This document shows positions 40,810 to 48,908 of a stretch of 64,000 bases of DNA, piece after piece. Origin of the DNA: Ornithinibacillus salinisoli (GTDB lineage Bacteria > Bacillota > Bacilli > Bacillales > Amphibacillaceae); the NCBI RefSeq assembly GCF_042682545.1, contig NZ_JBHUHQ010000016.1, one strand, 5' to 3'. Below the pieces are notes generated by a model. That model saw only the letters and a program-made list of their open reading frames with translations. It did no database searches and had not been told where the DNA came from. The first letter of the stretch is position 1, and every line of letters begins with the position of its first letter. A program made the position numbers and the translations under genes.

Positions 40810-40947
40810 TTAATCTTCCACAACTTCCTCAGCTATTTTACTAGTAATCCATCGTTTAGCTGTTTTTTCATCAATTTCATAGACTTTTCCAGCACGTAGT
40901 AGTTCCCCGTGGTAGGCAGTTTGGACATTCATCTTTACTTTAACCAT
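40810..40947 (-). CDS. Small protein of 45 residues, unknown function
   Basis: An ORF on the minus strand with ATG at 40947-40945 and stop at 40812-40810, preceded by AAAGGAG nine bases upstream. The product begins MVKVKMNVQTAYHGELL, then RAGKVYEIDEKTAKRWI, and ends in an acidic tail. The central pattern (a charged beta strand, G-x-x-Y-E-[IV]-D-E-K-T-A) resembles small proteins often found in Bacillaceae phage-derived regions. I cannot name a function. The good ribosome site and codon pattern support it as real. Confidence 0.65.
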   Translation of the reverse strand: MVKVKMNVQTAYHGELLRAGKVYEIDEKTAKRWITSKIAEEVVED

Positions 40948-41088
40948 TTTGTGATTTCTCCTTTTGTAGAACTATCTTTTTCCATTATAATACAAATGTC
41001 GACAGGTAGCATCGATTATTTTTAAAATACTTAAAATAAATACATGTGAATTGTTAAAATAGTAGAAAATGAAGGAGGTTATCAATAT

Positions 41089-41487
41089 ATGACAGATCAT
41101 TCCGTGGAAGTATTTTGTGAGGAAAGCTGTGGAAATGCGCCAAAAAAGCTATTATTAAAAGATTTCACGATAGCTTTTGCGAATAATGATTATCTGTATA
41201 TGGAAAATCATACCACCGATGACATATGCTGGAATATCGTTGGAGATAAACGTATTCAAGGGAAAGAACAGTTTCTGAAGGCGGCCGAACAGATAAAGGA
41301 ACAACAAGTTATAGAGTTACATATAAGCAATATTATTACACATGGAAAATTAGCCGCAGTTAACGGAAGGTTGAACCTAGAAAACGATATTTGTTATGAA
41401 ATATGTGATATTTACCTTTTTAGCAGTTCAGGTAAAGATGCAAAAATAAAGGAAATTACTTCTTATATAATTAAAGTGTTTTGTTAG
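41089..41487 (+). CDS. SnoaL/NTF2-like domain protein
   Basis: A 132-residue cytosolic protein with the single NTF2-like fold: helices around residues 20-35 (LLLKDFTIAFANND), a strand with the W of DICWNIVGD, IQGKEQFLKAAEQ and a beta-rich second half. Family members are diverse small isomerases, hydrolases or ligand binders, so no reaction is assigned. AAGGAGG precedes the ATG. Confidence 0.7.
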   Translation: MTDHSVEVFCEESCGNAPKKLLLKDFTIAFANNDYLYMENHTTDDICWNIVGDKRIQGKEQFLKAAEQIKEQQVIELHISNIITHGKLAAVNGRLNLENDICYEICDIYLFSSSGKDAKIKEITSYIIKVFC

Positions 41488-41608
41488 AATAACATTCGAT
41501 TTATGAATAAATTTTATAAATCGAGGACCATCACCATAGTGAATAACTATACCACTTCATTAGACTTAGAATACCATGAAGTATAGAACTTAATGGGTGG
41601 TATTATTT

Positions 41609-42145
41609 ATGACCAAAGAGCTTATTGGATCGTGGCTTCAAGCTGTGGGTACAGTTCTTGCGGCAGTGGCAGCTTCTCCAACAGGAATTTTTGATGAAAA
41701 TTATCAGCATGATTTAAACTTAATTGGAAATACACTTCAAGCTACAGGAAGTGCGCTGCAAGCTACTGATCAAACTTCATTAAGTTCGATTGGAAACGAA
41801 GTACAAGCAATTGGAAATTCGACAATCGTTTATGGCTTAATTATTCCAACTAGCGAAAAAACTAAGACGGAACTTAATATAAAAGGAAACCTATTGCAGG
41901 CACTTGGTGGGGGAATTGCATTTGCAGATGAGACGGTAGAGAGCACTATAAATCGAATCGGTAATCTTTTACAAGCAATTGGAAATTCGATGCAGGCAAT
42001 TGGCAATAAAATGGAATGGGATCAAATGAATCACCCATCCAATGATGAAGATAGTGTTGGGGCATCGCTAAATACGATCGGCAATTGGATACAAGCAATT
42101 GGAGCAGTTATTATCGCAATTGATCAAACCAATACAAATTGGTAG
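41609..42145 (+). CDS. Repetitive IGN-x-LQA-x-G protein (DUF6944-like)
   Basis: A 178-residue protein built from about seven imperfect copies of a ten-residue motif: LIGSWLQAVG, LIGNTLQATG, SIGNEVQAIG, IKGNLLQALG, RIGNLLQAIG and TIGNWIQAIG, with partial copies between. Such small amphipathic repeats suggest a stacked helical or membrane-surface assembly. There is no signal peptide. The ATG at 41609 follows GGGTGG; an in-frame GTG at 41597 lies inside that site. The function is unknown. Confidence 0.7.
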   Translation: MTKELIGSWLQAVGTVLAAVAASPTGIFDENYQHDLNLIGNTLQATGSALQATDQTSLSSIGNEVQAIGNSTIVYGLIIPTSEKTKTELNIKGNLLQALGGGIAFADETVESTINRIGNLLQAIGNSMQAIGNKMEWDQMNHPSNDEDSVGASLNTIGNWIQAIGAVIIAIDQTNTNW

Positions 42146-42436
42146 TGGGAAAGAGCAGAAGTCGCTAGGATCAAAACGATTTCACTAGCATGGGTCATTA
42201 TGGATATAACAGAGCGAAGGCTATGTCGGAGTAATTTGATTTCTTTAAGGCTACTACCACATGTTATCGAAGAGAGAGTTTTATATACTAAATTAATGGA
42301 TTAATTCTCAAGCTATATATAAAGATTAATTATTGTGTTCAATAATAGACGGTTATTATAATCCAACTTCCATCATTCAATTTGAGGATTAATAATATAA
42401 TACTTTTATAAATGAAGGCCAGTAGTTTTTAGGTGA

Positions 42437-43015
42437 TTATATTCTTATCCCCTCTTTTACTACAAACGATACACTCGGGAAACGATTAGATGTTAGAATG
42501 TCTTTGGCCTCAAAAACATTATTCAATTCATAAGGATCACCTTCATTTTTCTGTACATATTGTTCAATAACTTGGTTATTATGATCAACAATCCAATATT
42601 CTGGAACACCAAATAAAGCATAGCTTTCTTTTTTAAATATACGATCACGTTTTACGCTATTCGGCGAAAGAATTTCAATGACTAAATCAGGTGGGCCAAC
42701 GACAGCGTGTTCTTCAATAATAAACTCTCTACTACGATGGATCATTAAGATATCTGGCTGCCTTGTTTCAGTTTCGGATAAAATAACATCAACTGGGGCA
42801 ACTATAACAATAAAGTCATTTTCACAAGAATCAATTAATGTCCGTACTAATCGTTGACTAATACGCTGATGGGTTGTTGATGGGGAAGGTTTTAGTTCAA
42901 GATTTCCAGCAAAAATTTCGTACTGATTTCCGTCTTCAGGTAGTTGATAATAATCATCCACAGTCCAGCCTGATTCTTTAATGGTTTGTTTGTTAGTAGA
43001 TTTTTTCTCTGCCAT
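42437..43015 (-). CDS. Uma2-family (DUF820) putative restriction-fold nuclease
   Basis: A 192-residue PD-(D/E)xK-superfamily protein. The acidic active-site residues are seen in RQPDILMI and PPDLVIEILSP, with the lysine in RDRIFKKESY, followed by the family motif GVPEYWIVD. Such proteins are abundant in cyanobacteria and scattered in bacilli; their DNA target is generally unknown. AAGGAGG lies before the ATG. The 291-base gap on its 3' side (42146-42436) shows no gene. Confidence 0.85.
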   Translation of the reverse strand: MAEKKSTNKQTIKESGWTVDDYYQLPEDGNQYEIFAGNLELKPSPSTTHQRISQRLVRTLIDSCENDFIVIVAPVDVILSETETRQPDILMIHRSREFIIEEHAVVGPPDLVIEILSPNSVKRDRIFKKESYALFGVPEYWIVDHNNQVIEQYVQKNEGDPYELNNVFEAKDILTSNRFPSVSFVVKEGIRI

Positions 43016-43088
43016 ACTATTTCCTCCTTGCTTTTCTAACTATTATATATCATCGATTTAAGGTTTACAAAATTGAAAAAATAACAAA

Positions 43089-43118
43089 AGAACATCTAGC
43101 CGTTTTGGCCAGATGTTC
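43089..43118 (-). terminator. Terminator of the GH13 gene
   Basis: GAACATCT pairs with AGATGTTC with an inner GCC/GGC pair. On the minus strand the tail is TTTTGTTATTTTTT. Confidence 0.8.
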
Positions 43119-43125
43119 CTAAAGT

Positions 43126-44895
43126 TTACTTTATTTGCTGTTCAAAAATTCGAAAATAAAGTGGTTTAATAGATATTGCTGACGAGCTATCAACTGTATT
43201 TTTTCGAATAGTCCCTTCCATATTCCACTCTAATAAATCTTGGTCTGTGATTTCTTGTAAATCAACTTGAAGCGTATTTGAGCTATTATTTAAAACAAAA
43301 ATAAGCTTTTTCTCAGCATTAAATTTTTCATAGATGACATAGTTCTTTGAATTATCTGCTTTAACTATCCGAAAATCTGCTTTATTTCCAAACACAGGTT
43401 CATTTTTACGAAGTTTATTTAATGATTTAACAAAATTAAATAGTTGACGATCTTGGTACTGCTCATCCCATTCCATACACGCACGACAGCCTGGATCCTG
43501 TCCACCTGCCATACCTATTTCATCGCCATAATAAATACATGGTGTACCAATAAAGCTAAGTTGGAATAGGTATAGTAATTTAACACGATCGAAATTGTTA
43601 TCAGCTAATGTTAAAATTCTCGGTGTATCATGACTATCTAATAGGTTAAAAGCTACTTCATTAACATGCTTAGGATACATGTGCAACACTTTGGTAATCG
43701 TGCTTGCAAAATCCTCTGCATTTATTTCATTTTTGCCAAAATATTCGATCGCCGCGTTTGTGAACGGATAGTTCATGACGGCATCAAATTGATCCCCTTG
43801 TAACCAAGGCATAGAATCGTGCCAAATCTCTCCTAATATATACGCATCAGGTTTAGCTTCTTTAACAACTTGGCGGAACTCTCGCCAAAAGGCATGATCC
43901 ACTTCATTAGCAACATCTAGACGCCATCCGTCAATATCAAATTCCTCGATCCAGTAACGGGCAACATTTAGTAGGTACTCTCTTACTTCATGGTTTTCTG
44001 TGTTTAGCTTTGGCATGGAACCAACAAAAGCAAATGTATCGTAGTTTGGTCTAGGTTCAGATTTAACAGGGAAATTCCATAAATGGAACCATTCTTTGTA
44101 CTTGGATTTTTCCTGATTTTCCAATACGTCTTGAAATGCAGGGAAGTAGTATCCACTGTGGTTAAAGACAGCATCTAGCATGACGCGAATCCCTCGGTTA
44201 TGGCATTCCTTAACCAAGCGACGAAATGTTTCTTTATCACCAAACTGGGGATCGATTTCCATGTAATCAATAGTGTCGTATTTATGATTTGAGTGTGCTT
44301 TAAATATTGGGGTGAAGTAAATTCCCCCTATGCCAAGGTCCACTATGTGGTCTAGGTGATCGATCACTCCTTGAAAGTCACCGCCGAAGTGGTTGGTAGG
44401 ACTTGGATCTGTTGAACCCCATGCTAGTGTTCCTTCTGGATCATTACTCCGATCTCCATTTGAAAATCGCTCAGGGAAAATTTGATACCATACCGTATCC
44501 TTTACCCAGGAAGGTGGTGTGAATACATCTGCCTTATTTAGATATGGAAAGCAGAAGTAGTTAGCAATTTCCATTGGTGGCGTAGAATAAATACCACCTT
44601 CTGTATAATAAATGGTTTCCGTTTTGTCTGAACACTGAAAACCATAGCGCATTCGGTGGAATTCCGGCTTCACAGCACTAAACCAATAGTCATGTAAATC
44701 AGTCGTTCCGGATTTTGTCATCTCTAAAATTTGTGTTTGCCACATTTCATCCTTCCAATCATATGGGTCACCGAAGATAAGACTTACTGATTCGACGTCG
44801 TCCTTTTTAGTTTGTAGCACGATGTGCAGGGTATCTTTGTCGTAAGCATAAGCAAAATTATTTTTTGGGCGGTGGTATATTGCTTCTCTTAACAT
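43126..44895 (-). CDS. GH13 cyclomaltodextrinase/neopullulanase/maltogenic amylase
   Basis: A 589-residue alpha-amylase-family enzyme without signal peptide, thus cytosolic. The N-terminal domain (residues 1-120) is the dimerising CBM34-type module. The four GH13 regions are DAVFNHSG, GWRLDVANEVDH (nucleophile D), ILGEIWHD (acid/base E) and LLDSHDTPR. The calcium-site loop RFSNGDRSNDPEG is present. It hydrolyses imported maltodextrins or cyclodextrins, and it is divergent from the maltodextrin importer. The ATG follows AAAGGAG. Confidence 0.92.
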   Translation of the reverse strand: MLREAIYHRPKNNFAYAYDKDTLHIVLQTKKDDVESVSLIFGDPYDWKDEMWQTQILEMTKSGTTDLHDYWFSAVKPEFHRMRYGFQCSDKTETIYYTEGGIYSTPPMEIANYFCFPYLNKADVFTPPSWVKDTVWYQIFPERFSNGDRSNDPEGTLAWGSTDPSPTNHFGGDFQGVIDHLDHIVDLGIGGIYFTPIFKAHSNHKYDTIDYMEIDPQFGDKETFRRLVKECHNRGIRVMLDAVFNHSGYYFPAFQDVLENQEKSKYKEWFHLWNFPVKSEPRPNYDTFAFVGSMPKLNTENHEVREYLLNVARYWIEEFDIDGWRLDVANEVDHAFWREFRQVVKEAKPDAYILGEIWHDSMPWLQGDQFDAVMNYPFTNAAIEYFGKNEINAEDFASTITKVLHMYPKHVNEVAFNLLDSHDTPRILTLADNNFDRVKLLYLFQLSFIGTPCIYYGDEIGMAGGQDPGCRACMEWDEQYQDRQLFNFVKSLNKLRKNEPVFGNKADFRIVKADNSKNYVIYEKFNAEKKLIFVLNNSSNTLQVDLQEITDQDLLEWNMEGTIRKNTVDSSSAISIKPLYFRIFEQQIK

Positions 44896-44920
44896 GTAAT
44901 AATCTCCTTTCTAATAAGAA

Positions 44921-44950
44921 AACCCCGTTTTCTAAGCTGAAAACGGGGTT
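44921..44950 (-). promoter_or_regulatory. Terminator-like hairpin in the leader of the GH13 gene
   Basis: A 12-base perfect stem (AACCCCGTTTTC and its complement, six-base loop) lies 26 bases upstream of the start codon. Read on the minus strand it is followed directly by TTTTCTTA and the ribosome site. No other gene ends here, so it looks like a transcription attenuator. The rest of 44896-45160 carries no gene; a cre-like TGTAAGCGTTTAAT lies at 45113-45126. Confidence 0.5.
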
Positions 44951-45164
44951 GTTGAATAGCTACAAAGCATTGCCCTTTTATTTTATACTTCAAATTTACT
45001 GTATGCGCTTTACTTTGTCAATAAGTAATTCAAACGATTGCATTATTCGACAGTGATATTGTTTAAAAGATGCTTATTCTTATTGAAAAGTATATAAATT
45101 AAGCCACATCTATGTAAGCGTTTAATGATCTTATATATTAACAAAAGACACAGAAAATTTATGG

Positions 45165-45248
45165 TTGATTTTCTTTAAAAGCAATGTATAATGAAGTTAT
45201 AGCAATTTGCGCAAACGTTTTCATGGATATACGTTGCAAGCGCTAACA
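45165..45248 (+). promoter_or_regulatory. mdxE promoter with LacI/CcpA-type operators
   Basis: TTGATT (45165-45170), a 16-base spacer and TATAAT (45187-45192) form the promoter. Downstream lie two LacI-type palindromes: GCGCAAACGTTTTC around 45209-45222 and TGCAAGCGCTAACA at 45235-45248, which matches the cre consensus at 13 of 14 positions. They suit roadblock repression by CcpA and by the LacI protein encoded at the end of the operon. Confidence 0.65.
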
Positions 45249-45269
45249 AATTTTGGGGAGGTCAATTAG

Positions 45270-46559
45270 ATGAGAAAGTGGTTAGGAGCATTATTTGCTT
45301 TAGCTTTAATTATCGGTGTCCTTGCAGCATGTGGACCTGAGGAAGTGGAAGATCAAGATAATGCTGACGTTTCAGAAGAAGGCAATGGAGAAGATGCTGA
45401 AGTTGAAATGCCAGAAAAACCCGAAAGTTTAACTGTTTGGGTAAATGATGAAGAAAAACAAGTAGAAGCTGTTACACAAATTACTGAGAATTATACAGAT
45501 GAAACTGGAATTGAAGTAGAGCTGGTTCCAGTTAGTATGTTAGATCAAGTGGAAAAATTAGATGTAGAAGGACCAGCAGGTAATGGCCCAGATATCATTT
45601 TCCAACCGCATGATCGTATTGGTGATTTAGCAATGCGTGGACTAGTAGATTACGTTGAGTTAGGTGACGTTGAATCGGAATATACTGATATTGCTTTAGA
45701 TGCAATCACTTATGATGGCGATTACTGGGGTTACCCAGCTGTAATGGAAACTTATGCAATGTTCTATAACAAAGCATTAGCGGAAGAACCAGAAACAATG
45801 GAAGATATCATGACTGTTGCAGAAGATTTTACAGATGCTAGTCAAGATAAGTATGGTTTCTTAATGGAAGCTGCTAACTTCTATTTTGTATACCCATACT
45901 TCTCTGGATTTGGAGCATATGTATTTAATTTTGATGGTTCAGGCTACGATATTAATGATATTGGCCTAGCAAACGAAGGTTCAAAACAAGGTGGAGACCT
46001 TGTTCAGTCTTGGTTTAACAATGGATACATTCCACAAGACTTAACTCCAGATATTATGAATGGTCTATTTAAAGAAGGTAAAGTTGCCTATGTATTAAAC
46101 GGACCATGGATGGTTCGTGAATATCAAGATTCACTTGGTGATGACTTAGGTGTCGTTCCATTACCAAAGCTTGAAAATGGTGAGCATCCAAAATCCTTTG
46201 TGGGTGTGAAATCGTATATGCTATCTTACTACTCTGAGAACAAAGAGTGGGCTCAAGATCTAATGAAATATATTACCAATAAAGAAAACTCTATGACTTA
46301 TTATGATGTTGCTGGTGAAATCCCACCACGTCATGATGCAGTAGAGAATCCAACAATTGCTGATGATCCAATTTATTCTCCGTTCGCTGAACAAACTGGA
46401 TATGGTGAGCCAATGCCAAACGTACCAGCTATGGGACAGGTTTGGGATCCTATTAATAATGCTTTAAGCTTCATTTCAAAAGGGGAACCTGTTGATGAAG
46501 TGTTAGATGAAGCAGTACAGATGATCCAAGATAACATTGAGGCATCTGGAGCAAACTAA
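45270..46559 (+). CDS. mdxE: Maltodextrin ABC transporter substrate-binding lipoprotein
   Basis: A 429-residue type-I binding protein. The lipobox is GVLAAC at about residues 16-21, followed by an acidic linker and the MalE-like domain from residue 45 (LTVWVNDEEKQ; FEIVP-like ELVPVSMLDQVEKL; NGPDIIFQPHDRIGDLA; VAYVLNGPWMVREY). It captures maltose and maltodextrins at the cell surface for MdxFG. GGGGAGG lies upstream of the ATG. A hairpin terminator follows, so this gene can be made in excess of the permeases. Confidence 0.88.
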   Translation: MRKWLGALFALALIIGVLAACGPEEVEDQDNADVSEEGNGEDAEVEMPEKPESLTVWVNDEEKQVEAVTQITENYTDETGIEVELVPVSMLDQVEKLDVEGPAGNGPDIIFQPHDRIGDLAMRGLVDYVELGDVESEYTDIALDAITYDGDYWGYPAVMETYAMFYNKALAEEPETMEDIMTVAEDFTDASQDKYGFLMEAANFYFVYPYFSGFGAYVFNFDGSGYDINDIGLANEGSKQGGDLVQSWFNNGYIPQDLTPDIMNGLFKEGKVAYVLNGPWMVREYQDSLGDDLGVVPLPKLENGEHPKSFVGVKSYMLSYYSENKEWAQDLMKYITNKENSMTYYDVAGEIPPRHDAVENPTIADDPIYSPFAEQTGYGEPMPNVPAMGQVWDPINNALSFISKGEPVDEVLDEAVQMIQDNIEASGAN

Positions 46560-46575
46560 TAGATAAATATAAACA

Positions 46576-46616
46576 ATTATATGGGGGCTATTTGCTCCCA
46601 TATAATGTTTTTTATT
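46576..46616 (+). terminator. Partial terminator between mdxE and mdxF
   Basis: ATTATATGGG pairs with CCCATATAAT, then GTTTTTTATTT. The usual purpose in binding-protein operons is to leave more mRNA for the binding protein than for the permeases. Confidence 0.8.
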
Positions 46617-46657
46617 TCATCAGATGCGCTAATTGTATGATTTAGGAGGAAATAAAC

Positions 46658-47959
46658 ATGGCAAATGATCAAACCAAGAAGAAAAACAGCATAATTCAAC
46701 CTCGTAATCTCGCTACTTTGTTATCTGTCTTGGTTCCAGGATTAGGTCAAATATATAATCGTCGTGTGTTAAAAGGATTCGTACTTCTTATTGTTGCAAT
46801 CTCTTTTCTAGCTACAACGTGGAACTATTTAGATATCGGTATTTGGGGGTTGTTTACACTAGGTACAATACCTAAGGAACATCACTCCATCCAGTTGTTA
46901 CTTCAAGGACTTATTTCATTAATCGTACTTTTATTTGGTATTGCTATCTACATCTATAATGTAGTAGATGCCAGGAAAGATGCAATAGCGAGAGAAGAAG
47001 GTAAACCAAATCCAACCTTAATAAAAGGTTTTGCGAATTTTTATGATCGTGGATTCCCATATTTTATGGTTTTACCTGGTTTAATCATGCTTATTTTTAT
47101 CGTTGTATTACCGTTATTATTTATGGTTGCTTTAGCATTTACAGATTACAACCAATACAACGCACCTCCACGTAACCTATTAAGCTGGGTTGGTTTCAAT
47201 AACTTTGTGGATCTTGTTAACATAGATATTTGGAAAGATACATTTTTTAGTGTATTCGCCTGGACGATAGTTTGGACAGTAGTAGCAACCTCATTACAAA
47301 TTGTCCTCGGATTTTTCTTAGCTTTATTAGTGAACGACAAGCGAGTTAAGTTCAAACGAACCATTCGAACCGTTCTAATTTTACCATGGGCTGTACCTGC
47401 ATTTGTTTCGATTTTAATTTTCTCAGCTTTGTTCAATCCTACATTTGGAGCAATTAACCGTGATATTTTAAGTACATTTGAAATTATGATTCCATGGTTA
47501 TCTGATCCATTTTGGGCAAAAATTGCATTGATTATGATTCAAACATGGTTAGGTTTTCCGTTTGTGTTTGCTTTATTTACTGGAGTACTCCAAAGTGTCC
47601 CAGCAGATATGTATGAAGCAGCTGATGTCGATGGTGGGTCTCGTTGGCAGAAATTACGTCATATTACCGTTCCACATGTATTGTTTGCGACAGCCCCATT
47701 ATTAATTATGCAATATGCAGGGAACTTTAATAACTTTAATATTATCTATCTATTTAATGAAGGGAACCCAGCCGTGCGTGGTCAAAATGCAGGGGGAACA
47801 GATATCTTAATTTCCTGGGTTTATAAGTTAACGTTTCAAACGAACAACTATAACATGGCAGCGGCAATCACTATTATTATGGGTGTTCTAGTTATGGGAT
47901 TTGCTTTCTATCAGTTTAGAAAAACAGCAGCATTTAAAGAGGAAGGGGGACGTTACTAA
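46658..47959 (+). CDS. mdxF: Maltodextrin ABC transporter permease, MalF-type
   Basis: A 433-residue membrane protein. The N-terminal part (residues 10-110) holds the LVPGLGQIYNRRVLKGF segment and extra spans typical of Gram-positive MdxF. The permease domain has the EAA loop EAADVDGGSRWQKLRHI that contacts the ATPase. AGGAGG precedes the ATG. Its stop overlaps mdxG by one base. No ATPase gene is in the cluster. Confidence 0.9.
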   Translation: MANDQTKKKNSIIQPRNLATLLSVLVPGLGQIYNRRVLKGFVLLIVAISFLATTWNYLDIGIWGLFTLGTIPKEHHSIQLLLQGLISLIVLLFGIAIYIYNVVDARKDAIAREEGKPNPTLIKGFANFYDRGFPYFMVLPGLIMLIFIVVLPLLFMVALAFTDYNQYNAPPRNLLSWVGFNNFVDLVNIDIWKDTFFSVFAWTIVWTVVATSLQIVLGFFLALLVNDKRVKFKRTIRTVLILPWAVPAFVSILIFSALFNPTFGAINRDILSTFEIMIPWLSDPFWAKIALIMIQTWLGFPFVFALFTGVLQSVPADMYEAADVDGGSRWQKLRHITVPHVLFATAPLLIMQYAGNFNNFNIIYLFNEGNPAVRGQNAGGTDILISWVYKLTFQTNNYNMAAAITIIMGVLVMGFAFYQFRKTAAFKEEGGRY

Positions 47960-48807
47960 TGGCAATGAGTAGAAAAACAAAATCAAAAATAGAAGTAACG
48001 TTCATCTATATCTTTTTCTTAATAATGCTTGTCATTATCGGTTATCCATTGTTCTGGGCAATCATGATGAGTTTGAATCCAGGTTCTAATATGCTTGTGA
48101 CGGAATTATTTCCTAAAAATCCAACACTTGAGCATTATAAATGGCTATTTAACAGTCCAAATAGTGATTATTTAATTTGGTATAAAAATAGTATGTTTGT
48201 TGCGGTATTAAACGCATTAGGATCTGTTGTAATCACCTCGCTAATCGCATATGCATTTTCTCGATATAAATTTATTGGGAGAAAATATGGTTTATATATG
48301 TTCTTGTTACTACAGATGTTCCCAGCTTTAATGGGAATGGTTGCTCTATATATATTATTAAACACCATTGGTTTGACTGATTCATTGTGGGGATTATTAC
48401 TCATTTATCTAGGTGGTCAAATACCATTCAATGCATGGCTAGTGAAAGGGTACTTTGATACTATTCCGAGAGAGTTAGATGAAGCAGCAAAAATCGATGG
48501 TGCTGGGCACTTAAAGATATTTTGGACAATTATGTTACCACTTGCAAAACCAATTTTAGCGGTTGTAGCATTGTTTAACTTTATGGCACCATTTATGGAC
48601 TTCTTACTACCACGTATCGTATTATCAAGTCCTGAAAATTATACACTAGCACTTGGCTTATTTAATTTTATTAACAACCAATTTTCTACTAACTTTACAC
48701 GATTTGCAGCGGGCGCAATCTTAATAGCAATTCCAATTGCATTAGTATTCCTGTTGCTACAGCGTTACCTGATTTCAGGTTTAACATCGGGAGCAACAAA
48801 AGGATAG
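47959..48807 (+). CDS. mdxG: Maltodextrin ABC transporter permease, MalG-type
   Basis: A 282-residue membrane protein with six spans and the EAA loop ELDEAAKIDGAGHLKIFWTI near residues 174-193. It pairs with MdxF to form the channel. The start codon overlaps the mdxF stop (TAATG), so expression is coupled. Confidence 0.9.
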   Translation: MAMSRKTKSKIEVTFIYIFFLIMLVIIGYPLFWAIMMSLNPGSNMLVTELFPKNPTLEHYKWLFNSPNSDYLIWYKNSMFVAVLNALGSVVITSLIAYAFSRYKFIGRKYGLYMFLLLQMFPALMGMVALYILLNTIGLTDSLWGLLLIYLGGQIPFNAWLVKGYFDTIPRELDEAAKIDGAGHLKIFWTIMLPLAKPILAVVALFNFMAPFMDFLLPRIVLSSPENYTLALGLFNFINNQFSTNFTRFAAGAILIAIPIALVFLLLQRYLISGLTSGATKG

Positions 48808-48908
48808 CACCAAGCAAAATGAAGAACTTGGTCGATTACCATAAAATGGTGAAAGACTAAGTTTATCTTCAGTAGGAAAAAGTACATTTTTGATTAGGAG
48901 GTACATCA

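Noticed and set aside
44896..45269. Riboswitch in the GH13-mdxE gap or other long leaders
   Set aside because: No conserved riboswitch core (T-box, TPP, SAM, lysine, cobalamin, glycine) was recognised in any leader; simple hairpins and operators explain what is seen.
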